From Runella sp. (GTDB lineage Bacteria; Bacteroidota; Bacteroidia; Cytophagales; Spirosomataceae): 33,388 nt of DNA. Numbering within the stretch: position 1 is the first letter of the stretch; the number at the start of each line of letters is the position of its first letter. The notes under the pieces were generated by a model, which had not been told where the DNA came from, ran no database searches, and was given only the letters and a program-made list of their open reading frames with translations. Below are positions 8,533 through 15,155 of the stretch, one piece after another. The stretch covers positions 1 through 33,388 of the forward strand of contig NZ_JAIXST010000263.1 in NCBI RefSeq assembly GCF_027484545.1. Reading direction: 5' to 3'. The position numbers were made by a program, and so were the translations under genes.

Positions 8533-9267
8533 TCAAAGTTGGAGATTTCTGACTGGATATTTTTGGAGGAGTTCGGTAAGGTCGGAATCGAATTGGTGCT
8601 TTTTCAGAAGCTCCAAATGACGGTCATGATGAAGGTCTGTTCCAAAGAATTCCACCCAACCTGATTTGATGAAATTTAAAGCTAATTTTTTAGTAGGAGC
8701 GCCGTAGTAGCCAACCAATGACGGTAAGTTCACCTGAAAATAACAGCCCAATTCTTTCAAGTGTGAAAAAACAGCCGGTGAATGATGCCAGTAATTGTAA
8801 CGTTTCGGATGGGCCAGAATAGGTTGGTATCCTTTGGTTTGCAGTTGGAAAATTACTTTTTTCAACTGTGGGCTTGGAGCCACAAACGACATTTCAATTA
8901 GTACAAATTTGGAGGGTCCAAAGCTTAAAAGGTCATCGTTTTGGAGTAAGGATTCAAAATGAGTATCTATAAAATATTCAGAGGCGGCTTCAATCTGAAT
9001 GGTCAATCCTTGCTGTGCAGCGCTGGATTGCAGCTTTTGTAACCCTTCTTTGATAATGGCACTTGTGTTATTATACAGTCCGGATAAAATATGAGGAGTT
9101 GTAATGACCTTTTGATAGCCCAGTTCCTGCAATGTTGTTAGAAAAGCCAAAGATGTTTCCATATCAGGACTGCCATCATCAATTCCCGGAATCAGGTGAG
9201 AGTGCATGTCCGTTCCGAGAGTTTCAAAAACAGATATTTTAGGCTTTTTCTTGAAGAATGAGAACAT
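8533..9267 (-). CDS. PHP-type tyrosine-protein phosphatase, CpsB/YwqE-like
   Basis: The 244-residue protein belongs to the PHP metal-dependent phosphatases that remove phosphate from tyrosine kinases controlling capsule and exopolysaccharide export. Metal-binding motifs are present: H22-S-H24 in DMHSHLIPGIDDGS, TTPHI, EAASEYFID, ILAHPKRY and GTDLHHDRH. Length matches the family. The N-terminus FKKKPK is positively charged with no signal peptide, so it acts in the cytoplasm. No polysaccharide kinase or export gene is adjacent, so the target is not evident. Its stop directly abuts the stop of the convergent lipoprotein gene. Confidence 0.92.
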   Translation of the reverse strand: MFSFFKKKPKISVFETLGTDMHSHLIPGIDDGSPDMETSLAFLTTLQELGYQKVITTPHILSGLYNNTSAIIKEGLQKLQSSAAQQGLTIQIEAASEYFIDTHFESLLQNDDLLSFGPSKFVLIEMSFVAPSPQLKKVIFQLQTKGYQPILAHPKRYNYWHHSPAVFSHLKELGCYFQVNLPSLVGYYGAPTKKLALNFIKSGWVEFFGTDLHHDRHLELLKKHQFDSDLTELLQKYPVRNLQL

Positions 9268-9450
9268 AAGAGACTGATAAATAATGCAAATGAGAAAAGT
9301 AACTGATTGTAAAAAGGCTTTTTGTCAGCAGGCTTTTTCTTTTGGCGGAGCAAGGTAGTGAAAATATATTTTTTCTTAGTTCTTGTTTCGTAGTTTGGTG
9401 AGATGCGCGTGAATTTTTTAAATATAAAATAGCCGGGCAGGAAAAAAAAA

Positions 9451-9474
9451 GCCTTCCATTCGGAAGGCTTTTTT
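9451..9474 (-). terminator. Rho-independent terminator of the tRNA unit
   Basis: Stem GCCTTCC (9451-9457) pairs with GGAAGGC (9462-9468) around a 4-nt loop. Runs of A and T flank both sides, so on the minus strand the stem is followed by at least nine T. It starts 2 bp after the 3' end of tRNA-Pro. Confidence 0.88.
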
Positions 9475-9475
9475 G

Positions 9476-9550
9476 TCGGGATGGCAAGATTCGAACTTGC
9501 GACCTCCTGGTCCCAAACCAGGCGCGATGACCGGACTACGCTACATCCCG
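9476..9550 (-). tRNA. tRNA-Pro(TGG)
   Basis: All arms can be drawn: acceptor CGGGATG/CATCCCG (7 bp), anticodon stem CCTGG/CCAGG with loop TTTGGGA and anticodon TGG, T arm GCAAG-TTCGAAT-CTTGC, and discriminator A. CCA is not encoded. It lies 22 bp downstream of tRNA-Ser on the same strand, with a terminator directly after it. Confidence 0.97.
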
Positions 9551-9572
9551 ATTCTTGCTATAAACAAGCAAG

Positions 9573-9659
9573 CGGAGGGAGAGGGATTCGAACCCTCGGT
9601 ACCCTTGCGAGTACGGCAGTTTAGCAAACTGCTGGTTTCAGCCACTCACCCATCTCTCC
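9573..9659 (-). tRNA. tRNA-Ser(GCT)
   Basis: Class II tRNA of 87 nt with a long variable arm (CGTACTCGCAAGGGTACC). The anticodon arm is GCAGT-TTGCTAA-ACTGC with anticodon GCT, the T arm is GAGGG-TTCGAAT-CCCTC, and the discriminator is G. The acceptor stem GGAGAGA/TCCCTCC has one A-C mismatch at pair 5:68. CCA is not encoded. It is the first gene of a two-tRNA unit. Confidence 0.96.
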
Positions 9660-9712
9660 GAAAGGCTGATAACTGAACGAACGATTTTGATGTCGTTTCG
9701 TTTATTGAGCCG

Positions 9713-9745
9713 CAAATATAGGGATTCAGTGCAGTTTTAAACAAA
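9713..9745 (-). promoter_or_regulatory. Bacteroidota-type promoter of the tRNA-Ser/tRNA-Pro unit
   Basis: On the minus strand TTTG (9742-9745) is followed after 21 bp by TATATTTG (9713-9720). This is a full match to the -33 TTTG and -7 TAnnTTTG elements of the Bacteroidota housekeeping sigma factor. The expected start of transcription is near 9706, about 47 bp before tRNA-Ser. Confidence 0.75.
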
Positions 9746-9769
9746 TATTTTTCCAAAAATCTTCACATT

Positions 9770-10498
9770 TTATCTTGCAACTAAATAAGTTTCGGACAGA
9801 ATCTCCTCAATATCAGGCGTGGAGCGATAGAGTTGCTCGTAAGAATTTATGATAAAATAATGGTCTTGGTAGCGGTCAATGTGGTAAGGAGCGTTTAATA
9901 ACGTCCGTACATCGAACGAAATCTTGGGAATTGCATCACGTAAACAATACTCGCTCTCTCCCGCTGACGATAGAATTCCACCTCCGTAAATTTTAAGATG
10001 ACCCTCTTCCTGAATCAATCCAAACTCGACCGTGTACCAATACAACCGCCCGATTTGAGCAATGGCCTCCGGCACATGCAACCACTGCAACGCCACTTGG
10101 CTCAAATCGCCCATAAAATCACAAAAAGCTTGATTGGTCAGTAGAGGTACGTGCCCGAAGGTATCATGAAACATATCAGGCTCTTCCAGATAATCCAATT
10201 GGTTCGATTTTCGTAACCACGTTGAAGCAGGAAATTGGCGATGGGAAAGTAGTTCAAAAAACTCTTTTTGCGGAATCAGCCCTGGGACCACTTTCACTTC
10301 CCAACCCGTTAAAGCGCGAAGGCGTGGATTCGTCTCCGTCGCAAAATCAGGAATATGGTCAGCTACAAAACCTACTTTTTCAATTCCTTCCAAATAGGCT
10401 ACGCTCGCAATCGCAGGCAGCTGCTTCATCTGCCCCTCGTATAACATTCGCCACACATCTCGGTCAGTAGCGGTGTATGTTTGATAGGGTTGTTTCAT
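9770..10498 (-). CDS. phhA: Phenylalanine 4-monooxygenase
   Basis: This iron and tetrahydropterin-dependent enzyme hydroxylates phenylalanine to tyrosine in the cytoplasm. The 242-residue protein is the single-domain bacterial form. The iron ligands are visible as H111 and H116 in FHDTFGHVPLL and E158 in WYTVEFGL, and the conserved GGGILSSAGE segment follows. It has an ATG start and normal length. It is downstream of hppD on the same strand, and together they carry out Phe to Tyr and then hydroxyphenylpyruvate to homogentisate (a transaminase step is needed in between). The 135-bp gap to hppD holds tandem repeats and a 16-bp palindrome, so it may also be controlled separately. No pterin-recycling gene is nearby. 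Confidence 0.95.
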   Translation of the reverse strand: MKQPYQTYTATDRDVWRMLYEGQMKQLPAIASVAYLEGIEKVGFVADHIPDFATETNPRLRALTGWEVKVVPGLIPQKEFFELLSHRQFPASTWLRKSNQLDYLEEPDMFHDTFGHVPLLTNQAFCDFMGDLSQVALQWLHVPEAIAQIGRLYWYTVEFGLIQEEGHLKIYGGGILSSAGESEYCLRDAIPKISFDVRTLLNAPYHIDRYQDHYFIINSYEQLYRSTPDIEEILSETYLVAR

Positions 10499-10514
10499 GG
10501 TACTTATTGGTAAT

Positions 10515-10580
10515 CTGTTAATTGTTATCCGTGTATCCGTTAATTGTTATCCGTATACCTGTTAATCCGTATCTGAGTAT
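10515..10580. repeat. Imperfect 22-bp tandem repeats upstream of phhA
   Basis: Two nearly identical 22-bp units (10515-10536 and 10537-10558, built on the core GTTAATTGTTATCCGT) are followed by a shortened third unit (10559-10580). From memory, similar ATCCGT/GTTAAT stretches are seen between genes in many Bacteroidota. Their position just before phhA could also make them regulatory. Confidence 0.7.
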
Positions 10581-10601
10581 CCTTCATTACTGTTTTTCGA
10601 G

Positions 10602-10617
10602 TAACGGTTAACCGTTA
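10602..10617. promoter_or_regulatory. Perfect 16-bp palindrome between hppD and phhA
   Basis: TAACGGTTAACCGTTA is its own reverse complement. It lies 16 bp after the hppD stop and about 100 bp before phhA. A dimeric repressor site is possible, though no regulator gene is adjacent. Confidence 0.45.
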
Positions 10618-10633
10618 ACAATTAACTGAATTT

Positions 10634-11767
10634 CTACAATGTTCCCCGCACTTCCTGCTCGCGTTCGATGGCTTCAAAAAGTGCTTTGAAATTTCCTTTG
10701 CCAAATGATTTAGCTCCTTTGCGCTGTATGATTTCAAAAAACAAGGTAGGACGTGGCATAATGGGTTTTGTGAAAATTTGGAGCAAATAGCCTTCGTCGT
10801 CGCGGTCAACCAAGATACCCAATTCGCGCAACGGAACTAAATCTTCATCAATGTGACCTACGCGACTGAGCAGGTCGTCGTAATACGCATTGGGTACTCG
10901 CAAAAACTCTACTCCACGACTTTGCAAAGCCATCACGGTTTCGATGATGTGGTCGGTGGCTACTGCGATGTGCTGAATTCCCGCTCCGCCGTAAAAATCA
11001 AGGTATTCTTCTACCTGCGATTTTTTCTTGCCTTCGGCAGGTTCGTTGATGGGAAACTTGATTCGACCGTTGCCATTGCTCATTACCTTGCTCATCAAGG
11101 CCGTATAATCGGTTGAAATGTCTTTGTCATCAAACGAAACCAATTGGTTGAATCCCATGACATTGGCGTAAAAATTGACCCAAGGGAGCATATCATTCCA
11201 GCCAACGTTTCCCACCATGTGATCTACATATTTTAGGCCAATGTCTGACGGACGATAGGCGGGATTCCACGGTTTATAGCCGGGAAGAAATACACCATCA
11301 TATGCACTTCGCTCTACAAAAACATGAACCGTGTCACCATAAGTATGAATCCCCGAACGAATGACTTTCCCGAAAGTATCTTCTTCAACAACAGGTTCAA
11401 CAAACGGTTTTGCACCCCGACGAACGGTTTCCTCATACGAATAAGTTGCATCATCTACCCAAATAGCTACCACTTTGACGCCATCGCCGTGCGTGTCTAT
11501 GTGTCGGCCTATTTCGGTGCCGCCCTGAAGGGGAGAAGTCAAAACAAGACGGATTTTATCTTGCTGTACCACATACGATTCGCGGTCGCGCAAGCCAGTT
11601 TCAAGACCTGCATACGCCAACGGTTGAAAGCCAAAAGCAGTTTGAAAGTAATGGGCCGCTTGTTTAGAATTACCTACGTACAGTTCGATGTAGTCCGTCC
11701 CGTTGAGTGGTAAAAAGTCAGTGTCGGTGGTTAAAACGGGTTCAAAATCAGCTACTAAAGTTTCCAT
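10634..11767 (-). CDS. hppD: 4-hydroxyphenylpyruvate dioxygenase
   Basis: This non-haem iron enzyme converts 4-hydroxyphenylpyruvate to homogentisate, the second ring-modifying step of tyrosine breakdown. The 377-residue protein has two vicinal-oxygen-chelate halves. The iron ligands can be placed at H183 (YVDHMVGNV), H266 (GIQHIAVATD) and E345 (LFFEIIQR). The C-terminal stretch around SFGKGNFKALFEAIE, which closes the active site, is intact. The ATG start is clear. It is first in a two-gene unit with phhA, and its upstream region has an 8-bp inverted repeat and a 12-bp direct repeat. Homogentisate dioxygenase is not in the window. Confidence 0.96.
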   Translation of the reverse strand: METLVADFEPVLTTDTDFLPLNGTDYIELYVGNSKQAAHYFQTAFGFQPLAYAGLETGLRDRESYVVQQDKIRLVLTSPLQGGTEIGRHIDTHGDGVKVVAIWVDDATYSYEETVRRGAKPFVEPVVEEDTFGKVIRSGIHTYGDTVHVFVERSAYDGVFLPGYKPWNPAYRPSDIGLKYVDHMVGNVGWNDMLPWVNFYANVMGFNQLVSFDDKDISTDYTALMSKVMSNGNGRIKFPINEPAEGKKKSQVEEYLDFYGGAGIQHIAVATDHIIETVMALQSRGVEFLRVPNAYYDDLLSRVGHIDEDLVPLRELGILVDRDDEGYLLQIFTKPIMPRPTLFFEIIQRKGAKSFGKGNFKALFEAIEREQEVRGTL

Positions 11768-11790
11768 GGTTGGTTTTTGATGAAGTTAAT

Positions 11791-11814
11791 ATAATTAGTT
11801 GTTTTGCTAATTAT
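11791..11814. promoter_or_regulatory. Inverted repeat upstream of hppD, possible operator
   Basis: ATAATTAG and CTAATTAT form a perfect 8-bp inverted repeat with an 8-bp spacer, 24 bp before the hppD ATG. The geometry fits a dimeric helix-turn-helix regulator. The surrounding DNA is very AT-rich, so chance is not excluded. Confidence 0.4.
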
Positions 11815-11830
11815 TATTATGCTTACAATT

Positions 11831-11858
11831 TTAAAGACAATTATTATTAAAGACAATT
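11831..11858. repeat. 12-bp direct repeat between hppD and the hydrolase gene
   Basis: TTAAAGACAATT occurs at 11831-11842 and again at 11847-11858. It lies between divergently transcribed genes and could be part of a regulatory site for either. Confidence 0.5.
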
Positions 11859-11934
11859 TTTTAGCAACTTTTTTATGTTTTCATTACCTTGTTGGCAAAA
11901 CCGACGCAAGACTCCTTTTTCGTTTATTCATCCA

Positions 11935-12717
11935 ATGAAATCCACAATAGTTATTTGTATACTGCTGTTTTCGGGTTGTTCGACCCCTAAAAAAATAGGT
12001 AAATCATCGCAAAATCAGGCTCTAAAGACTGCTTTTTCGGTGAAAGTTGACAGTTTGGATTTGTTGGATAAAGCAAGAAATCGCTCTGTCCCCGTGGCTT
12101 TGTATTTGCCTGATACCAAGAAAAATTTGCCAAAACAACAAGTGGTTGTTCTAAGTCACGGCTATGGCGGGAACAGGGGCGGAGACAATAAAGCCTATAC
12201 GTATTTGACCGAATTTTTGGCCTCTCAAGGGTATTTTGTCGCGAGCATTCAGCATGAATTACCTACTGATGAACTTTTGCCGATGACAGGAAAACCGCAG
12301 GAAGTACGGCGGCCCAATTGGGAGCGAGGCGTGCAGAATATCCTTTTTGTTATTGAAGAATTGAAAAGAAGAAAACCAACGTTCGATTATAAACACCTGA
12401 CACTCATCGGGCATTCCAACGGGGGAGATATGTCAATGCTTTTTGCGCATACATATCCTGATAAGGTGGACAAAGTCATTTCGCTGGATAATCGCCGAAT
12501 GTCTTTTCCAAGGACTCAACAGCCTAAAATTTTCTCACTTCGTTCTAGTGACCAAGTGGCTGATGAGGGTGTTTTGCCAACGTTAGAAGAACAGCAGAAG
12601 TATAAAATGAGAATCATCAAATTGGTGAATACGATTCATAACGACATGGACGACCACGCCAATGCAGAGCAACGAAAGGAAATTAATAATTATATTTTGG
12701 ATTTTCTAAACAAGTGA
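11935..12717 (+). CDS. Alpha/beta-hydrolase lipoprotein
   Basis: The ATG at 11935 gives a lipoprotein signal ending LLFSG-C15; an ATG at 11875 would put 20 residues in front of it. The 260-residue protein has the alpha/beta-hydrolase features: the oxyanion-hole segment HGYGG (75-79), the nucleophile elbow GHSNGG with S161, an Asp in SLDNRRMS and a likely catalytic His in the C-terminal HNDMDDHA. It resembles exported platelet-activating-factor-acetylhydrolase-like or dienelactone-hydrolase-like esterases. The substrate is unknown. It is convergent with the fadJ-like gene, with a shared hairpin between them. Confidence 0.87.
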   Translation: MKSTIVICILLFSGCSTPKKIGKSSQNQALKTAFSVKVDSLDLLDKARNRSVPVALYLPDTKKNLPKQQVVVLSHGYGGNRGGDNKAYTYLTEFLASQGYFVASIQHELPTDELLPMTGKPQEVRRPNWERGVQNILFVIEELKRRKPTFDYKHLTLIGHSNGGDMSMLFAHTYPDKVDKVISLDNRRMSFPRTQQPKIFSLRSSDQVADEGVLPTLEEQQKYKMRIIKLVNTIHNDMDDHANAEQRKEINNYILDFLNK

Positions 12718-12729
12718 TTTTTTAAAAAT

Positions 12730-12767
12730 GGAGGCACAGAGGAAGGGCGTTTTTTCTCTGTGCCTCC
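12730..12767 (-). terminator. 12-bp perfect hairpin between convergent genes
   Basis: GGAGGCACAGAG (12730-12741) pairs with CTCTGTGCCTCC (12756-12767) around a 14-nt loop. On the minus strand it is followed by ATTTTTAAAA, so it can end fadJ-like transcripts. On the plus strand the T-run is poor. The GGCACAGAG core is, from memory, common between genes in many bacteria. Confidence 0.7.
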
Positions 12768-12772
12768 GTGGT

Positions 12773-14929
12773 TTATTTTAGAGCAGCCGTTTCGCGAAGC
12801 TTTTGCGTAGGTCGAAAACGTTCGCCGTAGGTATCTGCCAATCGGTCACATTCAGTGACAAACTTTTCGATTCCCACAAAATCCACAAACGACAACGTAC
12901 CGCCCGTGTAAGGGGGAAAGCCCCACGCCAAAATAGAACCCAAATCAGCGTCTAACTTGGTGCGAATGACGCCTTCTTCGTAGCAACGAACCGTTTCCAA
13001 GGCTTGGCGGTAGAGCAAACGGGTTTTCACTTCTTCCAAATTCGGTTGTTCCTTAGCTATTGGAAAGAGTTCAGATAAACCTGCCGAAAGATGCTTTTGG
13101 CCCGGTTTGGGATAGTCATAAAATCCTGCTTTGGCTTTTTTGCCCAAGCGTCCCATTTCGGTAAATTGCTTTCCTATTTGATAACTCGTATCCGTATCAG
13201 ACAATACACCGTCTTTTACGGCCTGTCCAGAGATTTTATACACTAAATCCAAAGCCACCTCATCGGTAACGGCCAAAGGCCCAACGGGCATTCCGGCCAG
13301 CTTGCCAGCGTTTTCAATTAAAATAGGATTTACGCCGTCTTTCAATAGTTCCATTCCTTCGGAAGTATAGGTTCCAAAGCAGCGCGACGTGTAAAAACCA
13401 CGTGAGTCGTTGACCACAATCGGCGTTTTTCTGATTTTGCGGGTGTAATCTACCGCCACCGCGATGGCATAATCAGAGGTTTCTTTACCTACAATGAGTT
13501 CCACCAACATCATTTTGTCAACGGGTGAAAAGAAGTGAATGCCGATAAAATTTTCGGGCCTTGCCGATGCTTTGGCCAAACCCGTTATCGGAAGTGTGGA
13601 CGTATTAGAGCCAAATACGCCCAGACGGCCTTCCGCATTATCGGTCAACATGGGTTCTGCTTCCTTGGTGACTTTAGCTTTTAATTCGCGGTTTTCAAAA
13701 ACGGCTTCAATGATCAAATCACTGCCTTTCAAGTCGGTAACGTCGGCGGTTGTTTTAATAAGACTCAAAATACCGTCGGCTTTGAGGGTATCCATTTTGC
13801 CGCGTTCCATGACTTTTCTGAGAATGGAACGGGCGTAGTCTTTGCCTTTTTCGGCGGCTTCGGTACTTACATCTTTGAGCACTACTTCAATCCCTGCCAG
13901 AGCACTTACGTAGGCGATGCCAGCGCCCATCATACCAGCTCCTAAAACGCCTACTTTTTTGACGTCTGTTTTAGGAATATTTTTTGGACGACTTGCCCCT
14001 TTGTTGGCTTCATTCAGACCCAAAAATAGCGTACGAATCAGATTGCCCGCTTCTTTGGAAGTAGCCACCTGCACAAAATGTCGTGCTTCAATCACAATTC
14101 CGTGGTCAATGTTGACCAATAAACCTTCGTAAACGCACGACATGATGTGTTGCGTAGCGGGATAATTGCCTTTTGATTTATCCATCATCATGGCCGTACC
14201 CGCCGTGAACGTCTGCATTCCAACGGGGCTCAATACGTTACCATTCGGCACTTTATAATTGTCTTTGGCCTGAATTTTACCCGTTTTCTTATTTACTTCA
14301 TCCCAAGGCTTTATGGGTTTGGGATTGGCGAAAATCCAAGCCATGGCTTTCTCAATCATTTCTTCCGGAGTAGCAGCCACGGCGTCCACTATTCCCATTC
14401 CAAGTGCTTCTTTGGGCGAGAGTTCTTTTCCTTCCAGAATCAGAGGCAAAGCTGCCTGCATACCAATCATCCTCGGCAAACGTTGTGTGCCGCCCGCTCC
14501 GGGCAAGAGCCCCAATTTAACTTCCGGAAGCCCCAATTTGGTTTTTGGATTATCAAGAGCTACCCGATAATGACACGCCAGACAAATCTCCAAACCGCCA
14601 CCCAAGGCTGTGCCGTTGATAGCGGCCACAACGGGCTTGCCATTGGTTTCGATCTTACGAAAAAGCTGATTGAGTCCTACCGATATTTTCAGCATTTCAG
14701 CGGGGTCACCACCTTGATTTCTCAAAATCATTTTCAAGTCGGCACCCGCTACAAATTCGGGTTTAGAGGACGTGATGATGATGCCTTTGACCTCAGGGTC
14801 GTTGTAGGCTTTTTCCAAGGCTTCCCCAAAAGCAGGGACTGATTCATCGTTTAAAACATTCATAGGCGAGCTCGTCAGGTTCCAACTGATAATGGCTACG
14901 CCTTCTTGGAGGGTATAATTAAAGGGCAT
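12773..14929 (-). CDS. Bifunctional enoyl-CoA hydratase/3-hydroxyacyl-CoA dehydrogenase
   Basis: This is the fused alpha subunit of fatty-acid beta-oxidation (FadB/FadJ type), 718 residues. The N-terminal crotonase domain (1 to about 200) has the oxyanion segments FVAGADL and NGTALGGGLE with catalytic E114, and GLPEVKLGLLPGAGG with E136. The NAD-binding domain starts at GVLGAGMMGAG (about 328-337), has the catalytic His in IGIHFFSPVDKM, and continues into two C-terminal dehydrogenase domains (VVNDSRGFYTSR onward). It hydrates enoyl-CoA and oxidises the hydroxyacyl-CoA. The thiolase and acyl-CoA dehydrogenase are not adjacent. I give no FadB/FadJ symbol because they cannot be told apart here. 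Confidence 0.95.
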   Translation of the reverse strand: MPFNYTLQEGVAIISWNLTSSPMNVLNDESVPAFGEALEKAYNDPEVKGIIITSSKPEFVAGADLKMILRNQGGDPAEMLKISVGLNQLFRKIETNGKPVVAAINGTALGGGLEICLACHYRVALDNPKTKLGLPEVKLGLLPGAGGTQRLPRMIGMQAALPLILEGKELSPKEALGMGIVDAVAATPEEMIEKAMAWIFANPKPIKPWDEVNKKTGKIQAKDNYKVPNGNVLSPVGMQTFTAGTAMMMDKSKGNYPATQHIMSCVYEGLLVNIDHGIVIEARHFVQVATSKEAGNLIRTLFLGLNEANKGASRPKNIPKTDVKKVGVLGAGMMGAGIAYVSALAGIEVVLKDVSTEAAEKGKDYARSILRKVMERGKMDTLKADGILSLIKTTADVTDLKGSDLIIEAVFENRELKAKVTKEAEPMLTDNAEGRLGVFGSNTSTLPITGLAKASARPENFIGIHFFSPVDKMMLVELIVGKETSDYAIAVAVDYTRKIRKTPIVVNDSRGFYTSRCFGTYTSEGMELLKDGVNPILIENAGKLAGMPVGPLAVTDEVALDLVYKISGQAVKDGVLSDTDTSYQIGKQFTEMGRLGKKAKAGFYDYPKPGQKHLSAGLSELFPIAKEQPNLEEVKTRLLYRQALETVRCYEEGVIRTKLDADLGSILAWGFPPYTGGTLSFVDFVGIEKFVTECDRLADTYGERFRPTQKLRETAALK

Positions 14930-14939
14930 TTGTTTAAAT

Positions 14940-14980
14940 GAATTACGAATGATGAATTACGAATGAACGAATGACGAATA
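14940..14980. repeat. 14-bp tandem repeat upstream of the beta-oxidation gene
   Basis: GAATTACGAATGAT is followed directly by GAATTACGAATGAA and a third degenerate unit. It lies 11 bp before the ATG of the beta-oxidation gene, so it falls in its leader. Such ATTACGAAT runs are, from memory, frequent between Bacteroidota genes. Confidence 0.65.
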
Positions 14981-15122
14981 GGGCTGTTTTATAGACTCAT
15001 AATATAAAGAGCACGTCAACCTAAATTCATCTTTAGTACTATATTTTCAGAAAAACCAATCATAGGAATCACTATCTACGATTAAGTTAATTAAACCAGT
15101 ATTCTGCCTCCTGCATTCTGAC

Positions 15123-15138
15123 CGCACGGGCGGCCCCG
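15123..15138 (+). repeat. 16-bp GC-rich repeat, copy 3
   Basis: CGCACGGGCGGCCCCG differs by one base from the copy that interrupts the IS66 gene. It lies 17 bp after the end of the TonB-dependent receptor gene, in the same orientation and at about the same distance from a stop codon as the copy behind dprA. Confidence 0.8.
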
Positions 15139-15155
15139 ATCTCACTTCTAAACCA

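Noticed and set aside
9473-9676. 67-residue open frame on the plus strand (begins MSGWQDSNLRPPGPK)
   Set aside because: It is the reverse reading of the two tRNA genes, a well-known false protein.
10515-10580. CRISPR array
   Set aside because: Units are directly adjacent without spacers, only 2.5 copies exist, and no cas genes are present.
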